From assembly GCA_900073065.1 (NCBI GenBank), contig FJOG01000004.1:1827604-1891603 (forward strand): DNA of 64,000 bases, in the 5' to 3' direction. Each line of letters starts with the position of its first letter. Positions within the stretch are counted from its first letter, which is position 1. This DNA comes from Phialocephala subalpina (taxonomy: Eukaryota; Ascomycota; Leotiomycetes; Helotiales; Mollisiaceae). Position numbers and translations under genes: made by a program. Below, in pieces: positions 22,791 through 35,001 of the stretch. The notes under the pieces were generated by a model. That model was not told the origin of the DNA and searched no databases. It was given only the letters and a program-made list of their open reading frames with translations.

Positions 22791-23124
22791 CTATATGAAA
22801 GACGACCTGAACTGGATTTCGTGGGTGTACTAGTTGTGGTATGCCGCAGACCATTTTTCTTGTTTTCACTCTCATGCCTTCGATGTCTAGATCGTCGTTC
22901 GCTTTCCGGTTATTTATCGAGTACATCTTGTCGTCTTCACTTTCAAGCATGTCTAGGTACTGTCCTGAATGAGCACTTCCTCAAAATTTTACACTACACA
23001 ATATCTGCTCTTCAAATAGAATTCCATCTCAAGTTGGGGGTGGCATTCATTGATTTCGAGCGTACCAAAACCATACTGATATCACATATTAAGCTTCTCA
23101 CAGCCTTTCCCCAATCCCATTCCA
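22791..23124. other. Intergenic, right flank of the repeat array
   Basis: No gene seen. This is 3' flank of the amidohydrolase gene. Confidence 0.4.
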
Positions 23125-24810
23125 TCAGTAATTCTTCTGCATCTCCTTCTTGACTTCGGGGAAGTCGGGAACTACAGGATGAGCATTTGCATCCTGCCCC
23201 GCAACAGGCGGTTGCACATACTCCTTCCTCCCCGCCTTATGTACCCTCCCATTAATACAAATAACATTCAACCTGTCATGATCCTGCAAAACCTCAATAT
23301 CCTCCAACGGATTCCCATCCACCAGAATACAATCCCCAAAATACCCCTCTTGAATCTTCCCCAACTCATTCTCCCTCATGAACAATTTCGCTACTCCTGC
23401 GGTGGCTGCGATGATACTTTCCATAGGCGTGAATCCGAGCAGGTTAACGAAGTGAGAGAGGTCACGAGCATATGTGCCGTGCGGTGTCCAGGCAAAGCCG
23501 TAGTCGCCGCCGGGAAGGACGACGATGCCGCGACGGTGCATCTCGCGGAGACCGCGGATGGCGGCGTCGAGTTCTTTTTGGTAGCCTACTTGTTCTGCTT
23601 TTTCGTTTGGGTAGCCGAATGCTGCTGCGTCGTGGACTATTTCTTGTCAGCCCAGTCCTCTCCGCTCTCTGCTTCAACGTCAGATTGATTTTGGGAAGGG
23701 AAACTTACGAGTAGCAATCAACCAGTTAATCCCAGGAGCAACGATATGTTGATTCTTCTTCTTCTCAAGCATATCCATGCCTTCATCGTCGATGTAGGAG
23801 GCATGGTAGATGACATCTACACCGTGCCTGACACACATCTTTACTGAGTCGCGGGCTCGGGCGTGGGCACAGAGGCGTTTGCCTAGTTTGTGGCCTTCAT
23901 CGACGCAGGCGGCTGTTTCTTCATCTGTGAAGTAGCAGTCTTGTGCTGAGCGGGTTTCTGTGATCTTCACACATCATCAGCTTGGGTTCTAGAAAAGGGA
24001 AGAGGGAAGAGGGAAAAGGGAAGTAAGTACCTCTTCTCCACTCATGGAGAGTTTGATGTTATCAACACCAAGTCCAACATGATGTCTGATAACTTCTCTC
24101 ATCTCGTCAGGTCCATCAGCATAAGCCGTAATACCAGCCACAAGATCACCATCCCTTCTCGCCATCTCCTTTCCATTAGCAAGATAGCGAGGACCCGAGA
24201 TATCGCCCGCATTAATCGCATCCCGAATCACAACATCCAACCTCTCCTTAGCTGAAGCTGCGCCGAAACACCTTTTTGATAATCAGTCAGTCTCCCCCTT
24301 CCTATCTCTCCTTACTCAGCTAGGGACTCACATCGTATACCCAGAATCAATATAACACTGCGCACTCCTCGCCGTCAACAACACATGCTCCTCAACCCCA
24401 AGATCCCCCAACCGATTCAAATCCCCCCCATTCCACGTGAAATGCGTATGTGCATCCCCCAGGCCACTCATCAGCGTTCTTCCCCTCCCGTTAAAAACTC
24501 TTACTTTTGGATTGCTTTTCAATTCCTCGACATTTGGGACAACGCCGACTTTTGAAATTCGTTCCCCTTCGATGAGAACGTCGCCACGGTAGGGATCGCG
24601 GCCGGTGGAATCGAGAATGTTGACGTCGAGGAAGAGGATTTTGGAGTCGGGGTGTGTGCCTAGGATTGAGTAGTTTTTGGGTTGGAGGGAGGGGGAGAAG
24701 GAGATAGAGTCGATGTGCTTGATGTTTCGAGGGGGCCCGCGGTAGGGTTCTGATGAGGTGCTGGATTGGGAGAAGGAGGGGACGGGGTCGTTGATTCTTG
24801 ATGGTGCCAT
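23125..24810 (-). CDS. Metal-dependent amidohydrolase (imidazolonepropionase/prolidase-like)
   Basis: Four exons (24810-24332, 24271-24031, 23964-23709, 23636-23125) encode about 495 aa. It is a TIM-barrel amidohydrolase with all metal-ligand motifs in order. The HxH pair is in GDAHTHFTW after strand 1. A lysine (DNIKLSMSGE) would be carboxylated. Histidines follow in LCAHARARDS and DVIYHASYID, and the final Asp is in PGGDYGFAWTPHG. The C-terminal beta domain carries GDCILVDGNPLEDIEVL. These enzymes hydrolyse amide or lactam bonds; fungal members of this branch are often annotated as imidazolonepropionase-like, and the substrate is unknown. Intron 2 (24030-23965) has a GGGAA/GAGGGAA purine tract on the + strand. 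Length is normal for the family. Confidence 0.88.
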
Positions 24811-25551
24811 GGTGTTTGTGTGTGAAGCTCAAGACAGTGAAGTGTTGGTTGGAAAAGTACAGGATGAGAAACACAGCTGACGAGTTCGGTGTAGTGACAA
24901 GTGCCTTCTTTTAAGTCTTGGAATAGATATGGAGATGTGAGTGGCGTTGCTTTGCTCGTTCGATCAATTAATTAAATATGAGTTAATTCTGGAACAAGAG
25001 GACTAAGAGCGAGCTGACTTAGGAGCGGACCCCGCCTCGGGAATCCGGAAGAGCAAGCTGGTGCAAACAACTTACTGATCCGAGACAGTTATCCGGTGCT
25101 CGTGGTTGTAAGAATTTGATATCGACAAGACCATCTTCTAACATCAGAAGCACTCCCAAATGGGAGTTCATGCGGATGCTGTACGGCAATTGGATGGCGG
25201 AACCTCAAAATGCGGGGTTGCGGGGTACTAGTGCAACCGCTTTGCCTCGCCCCTTTTCGTCAATCAAGCCCGCCTTCTCCGCGTCTAAAATGATCTCCCC
25301 CCAAACGGACGTCCTCGAGTCGTCATCTCCGCGCCCTCTTTCTTAATCAAAAGTAATACCTGAACGGGGGTAAGCTCGGATTGAGGACCGTTGACCACTC
25401 GGGCTTGGAGAACTGGTTGCCACCTCAAATTTTCCCACGTGATAGCTCACGGAGGTTGATGTCAGGTCGGGCAGATGTTTGTGCATACGACTTACAAGCA
25501 TCTGAATTTTAGTCAAGAACTCATTTTCTACATCTCAAAATCGAACACAAG
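24811..25551. other. Intergenic, divergent promoters (amidohydrolase / cytochrome b5-like)
   Basis: 741 bp between divergent starts. No further gene; the open frame at 25116-25346 has no protein features. Confidence 0.4.
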
Positions 25552-26112
25552 ATGGGTTGGCTCAAGTTGGGTGCTCGCACAACCTCCAAAACACCAGAAC
25601 CTCAATTCCAAGAAGAGCTGAAGTACACAACACAGCACATCGAGGCCGTTTCAATCAGTCCTAGTCGAGAAAAGCCACGTTTGCCTAGCTACCCTAAAGT
25701 GCCACTCTCAGTACCCGACTCCGAGCTACCATTCATCCTCTGTGAAGAAGTCATCAAAAGGAAATCCGCAGAGACGGGAGCTCTCTGTAAGTCACTCCGT
25801 TCACACCACCATTCCCAGATCCCAGAATATCTTTGCGAGGTGATTGACGCTGATCATCACACAGTTATTGTCGTCGACGAAATCGTGTATGATTGTACCG
25901 ACTTCATCCGCGAACACCCAGGCGGAACCCAAATCATAGAATCCTTCGCAGGGGCAGAATGCAGTTGGCAATTCTGGCGCTTTCACGGGAAGGTAGAGAT
26001 GGAAGAGTTTGGACGTCCGTTGAGAGTCGGTAGGACGAACGGGTTGAGGAATAAGTTTGAGGAGCCGAAGAAGTATGTTGGGTTGAGGAGGTTGGGCGAT
26101 GACTGGGATTGA
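25552..26112 (+). CDS. Cytochrome b5-like heme-binding protein
   Basis: Two exons (25552-25786, 25865-26112) encode 160 aa. The C-terminal half is a cytochrome b5 domain: FIVVDEIVYDCTDFIREHPGG (first heme His in HPGG) and SFAGAECSWQFWRFHG (second His). The N-terminal 75 residues are Pro/Ser-rich and unrelated. The 78-nt intron (GTAAGT..CACAG) is a multiple of three with no stop, so the unspliced ORF is also open; splicing restores the canonical b5 strand (ETGAL-FIVVDE). No membrane anchor is seen, suggesting a soluble electron carrier or a partner for an oxygenase or desaturase. It lies 1.3 kb from the catabolic-looking cluster, transcribed towards it. Confidence 0.85.
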   Translation: MGWLKLGARTTSKTPEPQFQEELKYTTQHIEAVSISPSREKPRLPSYPKVPLSVPDSELPFILCEEVIKRKSAETGALCKSLRSHHHSQIPEYLCEVIDADHHTVIVVDEIVYDCTDFIREHPGGTQIIESFAGAECSWQFWRFHGKVEMEEFGRPLRVGRTNGLRNKFEEPKKYVGLRRLGDDWD

Positions 26113-27394
26113 ATGACCTCGAGCGTTTGGAATTTTGAATCATATGATCAGTTTTTGGGGCTCAAAGATTTCTTGAATTACTGTAGAAGAGCAGGAGCTC
26201 ATAAAAAGCCCTTCAGAACTACGCAAACGATACAAAAGTGTTCATTTGAGGACCTTCCCCACATTTCCACAGCCTACCTTGTAGCACCTACCAAGATGAG
26301 GAGTAACTACTTCCACAATTATCTCCATGAACATTCACCTGCCAAGTTGGACCTTGGACCGCACCAGCCACCCACCACTCTCCTTTGTGAATTCCATGTT
26401 TCTCTTTTGAACAGTTCTGTATAATCTCATTCACGAATCCTGCAATATCTGTGCATATAGGGAGGAATGAGTTTCGTGTCCTACATTAGAAACATGTTGT
26501 ATTAGCTTTTCATAAAGTAAGGAAGCGGAGGATAAAATATGGGTATGAACATCGTTGTAAATTTCTACTTTTATACTGGTGACGCGATTGTCATGCAGTT
26601 ATGAGCGCCTGGTCCCACGCTACAAGCTGCGTCCTTTTCTGTTGATAGTACTTGTATTGGTTGAATGAGCTGGTCAGGGTCCACCTACATGAAACCCTGT
26701 GACCGACAGACGAGGTTTGTCTGATTGGTATTCATTAGAATGGAAGCTTCGATAGCTGTGGAGGGATAGCTTACATCGTCTCGTTCATGCACAGACGTTG
26801 AGTTTGCAGTGTTGACCTACTGAGGTGTAGTCACGAGGCAGATGGGATTGGCGTGGGTGGAGACATTAAGCATGATTGCCGTGCTGATGAATGTGGAGAT
26901 AGACTTCATGATATTTCAGATGTAGGTGAAGGTTTTTGGAATTCTTAGTAAGTCGCTTGAGTTCTGTTTTGGTGTTCTGTTCTTGTTGACTTGTCTAACT
27001 TTGACATTGAGAACAAGGACAGAGGCTCCATAACTTGTCTTTTATACTTGCGGCTTGACCATAACATTTAAATTCGAAAGCGGTTTAAGCGGTTCGTGAT
27101 TCTGCTTGCAAGACGAGATCTTAGCAAGATTCAAAAGCTGTACGTGTAGAGGGATCAACTCCATGCCAACTTTCACATTCAGATGCGATCAACCACCTAC
27201 TGAATCAACACGTTCTTAAATGAAAAACGTCGAGTGTGTACACATGGACATTCTAATTTGATGCACTGGAAATCTCTCCAAATTAAACTACGCTGAATGT
27301 TTGATGGTCTGCCATCATTTCGAAAGCCTCATCTAGGCACCTACCCCCTTCCCGCCTGAAAGCCTACCAAAGCTCACCCTCACACAATCACACT
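26113..27394. other. Intergenic, about 1.3 kb
   Basis: 3' flanks of two convergent genes. AT-rich in places; no gene or repeat recognised. Confidence 0.4.
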
Positions 27395-28203
27395 TCAAGA
27401 ATCCGCCTCCGTATACATCGCAAAAACCGGCAAATTGATCGGCGTAATTCCATTCGCCCAAAGCCCCGCTGTTCCAGCCCAATAACTTAAAAACGCAACC
27501 ACGAAACCCAGCGCGCTCCCCGCCGTCTCCAAACTCTGCATATTAAGCATGTACCCACAAGCCAAAAGCATCAGTACTAGATCCAAGAAGACCAAATCTA
27601 GGAATAACACCCAGGAGGATCGCATGGCGGCAACGGTGAAGATCATGGTGAGAATGAACCAGGCCCAGAGGTACATGGCGAGGGCGTTAGGGAATTGGGA
27701 GTTGAGTTCGCCGGTTGTGGGGTCGGTGTAGGCGGCTAGGATGCCTGTACCGGGGAGGTAGATCATGGAATATGAGAGGTTGAACGCGCCGTATGAGGGG
27801 AAGACTGTTGCTCCGAACGTATTGCCGCTGACGAATTCCATGATGCCGGAGATGAATTGACAGACGCCGCCAAAGAACATGAGGACTCCAATGAGGATAT
27901 TTGGGGTAGCAACTCCTCTGACTTTGACACCGTAGATTGAGATCAAGAAGATTCCTGTTCAACTTTGTGAGAAACGCGTGCACGATGAGAGGGCTTTGAA
28001 GGTGTCGTACCAGTTGCGAATGAAAGCAATCCCAAAGGTGCTGGATTTGCGAAACGACGATGCACGACAGGAAGAGAGGGTTGGGTTCGGTCATCTACGT
28101 GACCTCCTGCAGTTCTCAATCTCTCGAGTTGAGCCGCGTTTCCGCCATTTGCTTCTTCTGTTTTGACGGCATGGTCGAAGGTCTCTGAATTGGATGGAGA
28201 CAT
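27395..28203 (-). CDS. GPR1/FUN34/YaaH-family acetate/succinate-type transporter
   Basis: Two exons (28203-28011, 27954-27395) encode 250 aa. A soluble N-terminus is followed by the family signature NPAPLGL in FANPAPLGLLSFATG, then six transmembrane helices. Seen: VATPNILIGVLMFFGGVCQFISG, GATVFPSYGAFNLSYSMIYLPG, WAWFILTMIFTVAAMRSSWVLF and the last helix at FVVAFLSYWAGTAGLWA. Members (Ato2/Ady2, A. nidulans AcpA) import acetate and sometimes succinate or export ammonia at the plasma membrane. It is divergent from the FAH/hydrolase fusion gene (875 bp apart), so the two may share control. Family certain; substrate inferred. Confidence 0.92.
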
Positions 28204-29078
28204 CTTAAAAATCCAAATTTCGACTTTAAAGTAAACAAATATCTGAGAAATACGGTTGAGGGACGTAGGATGAAACTAATCAACAAAAAGTGTTGCAATT
28301 GGAGGAGCTCTCCTGCTTTTGAATGAGCTCGAGCTCGTCGACTAGTCACGCTGGAAGCCTCACCCCTTTGGGCTCTCAATATCCCCAGATCGACCACATC
28401 CGAGCAAGGTTGGCTCTCTAAGAGTCAGCAAAGGCTAATCAGCTCTACCTGAAGAGGACCGATCGAGCTGTGAACAGATTCAAGCCATCCGATCACCCTG
28501 AATGCTCAACATCCGAGTGTCTCATTTGCGGGGAAGTCCAGAACCAAACAATCCCATCCCCGGATTTGCTAGGCATTACGCCTCAACCACTTGATTGCTA
28601 TCACATGGAGTGGTGATGCGGAGACGCACGGGGCGGCAGCGAGGACAAGAGGATTCGACGGAGATGGCGGAGGGGAAAGAACGGTAGGGGCGGAGAAGGC
28701 GGTGATGGCTTCTTGATGTGGAGCTGTGCATGATTGCCGAATGCCGAATCAACGACACCCGGAATATTTCCACTGAACCAACGAATCGAACGTCAACCTT
28801 CTGGTGACATAACAGAATGCATGACTCCGTAGTGCGGGGCTGACGGCGAAGAGCTATGGTGGGGTGAAGTGAAGCTCAGGATGTTTCCAGGCAATTATTT
28901 TCGTGTCTTCAATCGTACCTTCCCATCCAATTTCTAGTCGCGGCAGAGCTTTTTCCTAGGTCCTTCTAACTCTGCATTCTACAAATATTCTTGCTCCGCC
29001 ATCAAAAGCTACAATTCCTCCTCGAGAGAACAATTTTCACATCGTTTCAAATCAACAATCCGCATTTCAAGCTTCAAC
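28204..29078. promoter_or_regulatory. Shared upstream region, acetate transporter / FAH-hydrolase fusion
   Basis: 875 bp between divergent start codons. No ORF is supported. GAGCTCGAGCTCGTCGAC at about 28325-28342 is locally palindromic and could be a regulator site. Confidence 0.4.
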
Positions 29079-31048
29079 ATGGCACCAAACGGTCATGTAA
29101 ACAGTACCCAAGCTGGGTACACGAATTACGTCGCATATCGTGACTCCAAAGCTCTGGGACAATCGCGAATCGGGCACCTTGACCTCGAGAAATCTTCAAT
29201 TACACCTCTAAGCTTCGCATCTGGAGCTCCTCTTTCAGATCTGTACCAGGTCATCGAAATCGGAGAGGCAAACATCAAACCGACGGGCGAGCCCTTCGCT
29301 CTTTCCTCTGTCGAGGTTCTCGCACCAATTGGTGGTAGAGACATCCTCGCAGTGGGAAAAAACTACTTTGAGCATGCCATTGAGTTCAATACTTCGGGAT
29401 ACGATTCCAGCGATGTATGTACATTATCCTCCCAGAATTGGCCTGCGAAATCTAAGACTCTTGATTTCACCCCACTCTAGTCTGAAAGATTTCAAAAACT
29501 TTCGTCCCGTCTATCTTTCGCCAGATACTGACTCACAGAACAGAAAGTTGACCAACCAACACACCCTGTGATCTTCACCAAGCGTGCTACCAGTATCATT
29601 CCTCACGGAGAGCCAATTTTTCCACATCCAGGTTTCACGGACACTGTTGACTATGAAGGAGAAATCGGCGTCATCATTGGAAACGGCGGTTCGAAGATCT
29701 CGGAGGCTGATGCTATGAGCCACGTCTGGGGTTATACAATCATCAACGATGTGACTGCGAGAGAACGCCAAAGAGATCACAAGCAATTCTACATCGGAAA
29801 GTCGCCTGATACTTTCTGCCCAATGGTAACCAAGCCCAACAATTTTTGAAGAAAATTATCTGACAGATAAATCAGGGACCAATCGCAGTGCCAGCATCTA
29901 AGCTCCCAGAAGTCTTGCGAGTTCAGACACACGTCAACGGACAGCCACGCCAAGATTCTACTAGCGACAAACTCATCTTCTCAATACCCTTCCTCGTCAA
30001 AACGCTCTCAGAAGGCCAAACACTCCAGCCAGGGGATGTAATTGCGACCGGCACGCCCGCAGGAGTAGGATTCGGCCAAAAGCCTCCCGTCTTCCTCAAG
30101 CCAGGCGACGTCGTCGAAGTCTCCATTACCGGCCTCGGAGTCCTCAGAAACAAGATCGCCGAACCAACCTCCAAGAACGCCACCATCTCCCGCCTCGCAA
30201 AAGACTCTCACATTCCCATCAGCAACTTCTCCAAAACCTGCGGCGGATACGGTCTTACATCTTTGAATTCAAAACAGCTCTACTACCGTCGAGCTGGCAA
30301 TGCTTCTGGGTCACCAATAATATTCATCCACGGCCTCGGCGGATCATCAGAGTTCTACAGCCCCCTCATCACTTCTCTTGGTCTCGAAAAGTCGCATTCT
30401 CTCCACCTCCTTGACCTAGAGGGCCACGGCCTCTCACCCACATCCGCAGCATCCACAATCTCAATCTACAGCTACGCATCCGACCTCGCCGCCCTCGCTC
30501 TCCACGCCAAAATCACTTCCGGAGCAACGATAATAGCTCACAGCATGGGCTGTCTAGTCGCCTTAAATCTCGCAATCCAACACCCTGAACTCGCCAAAAA
30601 ACTCATCCTGTTGGGACCACCTCCTTCCCCGGTCCCAGAAGCTGGTCGCAACGGCTCCATCGCTCGAGCAGCTACAGTCAGATCTGAAGGTATGGCTGCT
30701 GTTGTCGATGCTGTTATCACAGCCGGCACCTCTGCCAGATCAAAGACAGACAACCTTATCGGGATTGCTGCTGCGAGGATGAGTCTCCTAGGTCAGGATC
30801 CGGAGGGGTATGCGAAGGGATGTACAGCGCTTGCTGGTGCTAGCGAGGCGTTGGATGTGGGCAAGATTGAGGCGAGTACGCTGATTGTCACCGGAGACGA
30901 GGATAAGGTGTCTCCGCCTGGTGTTTGTGAGAAGTATGCTGGGGAGATTAAGGGTGCGAAGGTAGTTGTGTTGCCGCAGGTTGGGCATTGGCATGTGCTG
31001 GAGGATTTAAGTGCTGTGTCGAAGGCTGTTAGTCCTTTCCTCCAGTAG
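29079..31048 (+). CDS. Fusion: fumarylacetoacetate-hydrolase domain + alpha/beta hydrolase
   Basis: Three exons (29079-29414, 29544-29825, 29876-31048) encode 596 aa. Residues about 85-305 are an FAH-family domain: LAVGKNYFEHAIEF, DYEGEIGVIIG (metal-binding Glu), GYTIINDVTARERQ, GKSPDTFCPMGPI and GDVIATGTPAGVGFG. FAH enzymes cleave C-C bonds in diketo acids or isomerise them. Residues about 330-596 form a complete alpha/beta hydrolase: oxyanion loop HGLGG (358-362), nucleophile Ser 429 in AHSMG, Asp 549 in GDEDKVSP and His 577 in GHWHVLE, close to 3-oxoadipate enol-lactonase types. The exon 3 ORF runs through both halves without a stop, so the fusion is real. Tandem opening of an enol-lactone and cleavage of the product in one protein is a reasonable inference. 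Confidence 0.92.
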
Positions 31049-31514
31049 GGCGTCAACATATAGGCATACATTGTAGATCTGCTTAGCTACGTAGAGAAAT
31101 TTCAAAATTAATTTGTATCCGGACATTATTGAGAAATGCGATCGGCATTTGTGTGAGGAAAGCCCTGTCTATTTACCGACGGACGAGAGTTTCAATGACA
31201 TCAATCCGAGAAAGAGCCCTGAAGCCGTTCATTACAGTACCTCAGCAAAATAAATAAAAATATAATTAAATGGCATTCAAAACACCGTTTAAGTCTCGAT
31301 GTATTTTCTTATGAAACTGGTGAGAGACCCTCGGTCAATCCAATTCCATAACGTGACCTCTCTTCTGCTGGTTGTAGCGAAAGAGCGGGAGAAGAAGCGG
31401 ATCCGAGGAGGGAGCGGAGGCGGGGTAGCGGGGTGGAAAGTGGGGCTTCTTGGCGGAAATGAAACCCTGTCTTCAGATGCAACGACACCTCGAACCGTCA
31501 CCATATCAACACTC
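31049..31514. other. Intergenic, fusion gene 3' flank and regulator 5' region
   Basis: Contains an AT-rich stretch (31230-31275). A non-ATG frame runs into the regulator from 31299 but looks like leader sequence. Confidence 0.4.
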
Positions 31515-33811
31515 ATGTCATCTGCTCCAACCAGTTCCGTCAAAGCCACGAAGAAGAGTGCTTTCTCGTGTGATACGTGCAGAAAGAGGAAGGTGAGATG
31601 TGACGGACAACAACCAGTTTGCAGAAGGTGTGCGATACGCAACGACACGTGCCTATACAAGTTATCACCGACTCTATCGTACACGGAAAGGCTTGAGAGT
31701 AGAGTGAAAGAGCTCGAGCATCAATTATCGCAATTCCAGGAATCGCGCCAAAGCTCCGAGAATGCATCTAACGGCACCAAAGATGAGGCATCACCTGCAC
31801 CAGTCGCATCACCTGACGAGAGCACCTCGTCTGATCGAACAAGAGCGTTCAAGGGACTAAGAATCGATGACAGAGGAGCTATAACATATCATGGGACGAC
31901 TAGCTTCTTCCAACTTCCAACACCATCTCAAGATAGCTCGGCCGAAGTAGCAGTCTCGGAGACATCAGACCCTTCGTCCGAGAGCATGGGAAGAAGAGAG
32001 AGACTCGTCAAGAATGCATGGGAACAGCGTGTCCTGGAGACCTCGGCTGAGACTCCGGTACGAGCCATGCTGAGATTTAAACAGTGTCCAGCTGACGTCT
32101 TGAATAGGAACCTTTCCAGTACCTATTGAGAGCCCACTGGTGCTGGATCCAGCCACTTTTCAACTTCGTATATCGGCCAGCATTCACACGTAAGTCATGA
32201 CCCACTTCTGAGAGATATTCATTGACCTATATTGTTCAGGAGATATGGAGGTCCTCGGGCCATACTATTCCCACACTCTTCTCAACGCTATGCTCTCCCA
32301 TTCCGTTCGTTGGTGCAAGAACGATGCCAAAATCTCCCACCTCCTCGTACAGTATGAAAGTGGTCAGCTATTCTATCGTCAGGCTCGCACCTTACTTTTC
32401 AACGAGATTCGACAAGGACACAGCAGTGTTCCCACAGTCCAAACGCTTCTCTTGCTCAGCGCACAGGAATGCGGTGCCGGAAATCGGACTCAAGCATGGC
32501 TGTACAGCGGCATGGCGTTCAGACTAATCGAGGACATGGGAATCTGCATTGATGGACAGCGGTATGCTGGTAACGTTAGACTTTCTGACGAAGATATTGA
32601 AATTCGACATCGACTCTTTTGGAGCTGTTACTTTTGGGACAAAATGATCAGTCTTTACCTTGGACGGTCACCAACACTGCAACACTCGAGCGTCAGCCCT
32701 CCACAAGTGATGCGTCAGTGTCTTCTCACAATATCCTCATCCCTCAAAGGCTAACTACTACTTTACAGTCGATGATTCGGCGGAGACAGAGCTTTGGACG
32801 CCACATGGGGTTGTCTATCCCAACGATGTGGAGTATCCACCCACTCAGGCACATTCAATATCATGCTTCACGAGAATGTGCCGCCTTTCTGAGATCTTCA
32901 ATCGCATTCTGGTCGCCATGTACGACCCACTAGGCAGAAATACCGAGACCGACATCCAGAATTGTGTTTCCATTGAAGGTCCTGCTCTAAACGCCTGGTG
33001 GAGCGAGCTGCCAGACTTTCTCAGAATCGAGGCCAAATCTCTCCCACCTCACTGTCCACCGAGTCATATCGTCACCCTCAAGTTCGTTCAGTCCCAAAAA
33101 TTGAGCAAAATTCATTAACTGATCGCTTTTAGCTGTTTATACCATACTTTCAAGATCTTGCTGTACCGTCCCATGCTCTTCCAGAGATCACCTGGCAGCA
33201 GAAAGCAGCATGGGCTAGATCCAAATCACCTCGTAGAGTGCATCTCATCAGCCACATCTATCATCGCAATCTTCGATCTGTTTTGCAGAACTTTTGGGCA
33301 TCGTTATTGTATCCTATCACTGTCGTACAGCGTCTATACCGCTGCATCCATATTCCTCTTACAGATCCAAGCAGCTGTTTCCCATGACGATCAAACACTG
33401 AATCGCCTTGCCTTTTGTCTCAACTCTCTTGAAAGAGTCAAATCATCTAATCTTGGTACGTAATCCGCTCTTAGTGCTAGCAGACAAGCTGACTGGTTCA
33501 CGGTAGTCATTGGCAGCTCCTTAGGTTTGATCACGGAGGCTCTCTCAAAGCTTGGTATAAACTTGTCGAAACAGGCTTCAAGTCAAGTTTCTATGTCACC
33601 AAACTACCAAGACGATACAAGGTCTGTCACTCAGATAAGTGATTACGCCCAATCATCACATCCGCCATCGACCTTGAAAGATCATATTGATCCTCAGCTT
33701 CTCCAAGGTTGTAGCTTGGATGGATTCGAAGTATCATCCGAAATGCTCGAAGCTTTTTCGAATCTGGAACCAATGGATCCTACTTTTAGTTCTTTCCAAG
33801 AATGGAGCTAG
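31515..33811 (+). CDS. Zn2Cys6 transcription factor with fungal-specific TF domain
   Basis: Six exons (31515-32057, 32108-32189, 32240-32713, 32769-33081, 33133-33455, 33507-33811), all in phase, encode 679 aa. The Zn cluster uses Cys19, 22, 29, 36, 39 and 46 (CDTCRKRKVRC-6-CRRC-6-C). The coiled-coil dimer element YTERLESRVKELEHQLSQFQ follows. The middle-homology region includes LLLSAQECGAGNRTQAWLY, IRHRLFWSCYFWDKMISLYLGR and DDSAETELWTPHGV. The layout resembles NirA-like and other pathway regulators: nuclear, DNA-binding at CGG half-sites. The start codon was chosen as the first ATG just before the cluster. It sits between the fusion enzyme and the carrier/amidohydrolase/MFS genes, so it is a good candidate for their local regulator. 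Confidence 0.93.
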
Positions 33812-33918
33812 CTCAAAATTGCAGTATTTTCCTGGCCCAGATTTGTAGTTCGCAATTCGTGATTACCCCACCATTACCCCGCTATACGGAACCGGTCTTA
33901 CTTCCTCAATTGCTGTGC

Positions 33919-35001
33919 TTACGCGAAGTGTATTTCAGTAAGGGGTCGCTGAAATCCTTTCACGAGTCTGACAACTTGATCGTAGACAGTGAATGTTATA
34001 CCGCTTGACAACTATAAGTCTCATCAGTTTGGTGTCAGTTTGGTCTCGATGTGGCCGTACCGTCAATCTCACCAACCTCGGCGTCGTCCCTCTCCAGAAG
34101 ACACCGACACCTTCACTCGCCAAGGACTTCTTCGTACAGTCCAGCATGCCACTATACTGGTTCGTCGATCCTTGTATTCGTGTTTTGATGTTATCGAAAG
34201 GCATCGAAGCATACCTAGCATCAAAATCAGCAAAAGGTCTCTTGACCAGCAGGGCAACGCACACTGTCACCACTCCACTGATGGCACCCATCACCAGCGT
34301 TGTTATGACTTGGCCGTCCCAAGCTGGCCACCTCTTCGCAACCTGCTCCTGCATCGCACCAAAAGCCGTAAACCTCACAGCAGAATTGGTAGCTTGTTTG
34401 CTCATCACCGGCATCGCACCTCTCCATAGCCCCGAAACCCCATTCTCCCGCACTACCAACCTCGCTGCCCCCAAGACTCCTTTCCCGACGAGAACTCTCT
34501 GTCCTTTTGGTCCAGCATCCTCAATCATTCTCGTCTTCAATGCTTCTCCAGGCGTCACGACCAATAAAGACTCGGTTACCCCGGCACTGAGTCCTGACAG
34601 CACATTGACCCATGGACTTCGCTGTCCTTTCTGGGTGTGAAAGAGCTTGTCGAGGAAGTCCTTTGATGTCTCGAACGAGAAGAAGCGGATCCCACTTTTC
34701 AGCGCGTTGCTCGTGGCCAAAGCACCACACCCGGAGTAGAATCCTGAAAACCCGGAGCTGCGGTATGTTGATTTGAGAATTGAGTGGGAGGATATTGTGC
34801 TGTGAGCATGCTGTGGGAGTTGGCGGCGAGTCTTAACGAATTCTGCAGGATACTGTTCCCGGTTAGAATGCTGAGACGACAAATGGGAAAGCTTTTGGGA
34901 ACCCTGGTTGAAGTACTTACTGTGATGATTGTCTCAGATGCTCCTGCCATACCTCCTGCGATGATCTTAGTTGTTGCATTTGTCTTCTCGTTTGGTGCCA
35001 T
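33919..35001 (-). CDS. CTP1: Mitochondrial carrier, tricarboxylate (CTP1) type
   Basis: Four exons (35001-34921, 34852-34263, 34214-34061, 34011-33919) encode 305 aa with three mitochondrial-carrier repeats. Seen: IIAGGMAGASETIITYPAEFVKTRRQ (first repeat, YPxEFxKT), VTPGEALKTRMIED (second, as in citrate carriers) and YASMPFDNIKTRIQ (third, MPFDxIKTR). The end LSSGITFTVYDQVV matches CTP1-like proteins. It should exchange citrate or isocitrate for malate across the inner mitochondrial membrane. Intron 2 is only 48 nt and in frame (open if retained). The gene is tail-to-tail with the regulator, 107 bp apart. Family firm; exact substrate inferred. Confidence 0.9.

Noticed and set aside
34215..34262. 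16 extra in-frame residues in the carrier
   Set aside because: Treated as a 48-nt intron: it has GT-AG ends and a branch-like site, and interrupts the conserved YASMPFDNIKTR junction.
33993..34640. 215-codon ORF on the + strand
   Set aside because: Antisense to the mitochondrial carrier, whose exons and motifs are clear.
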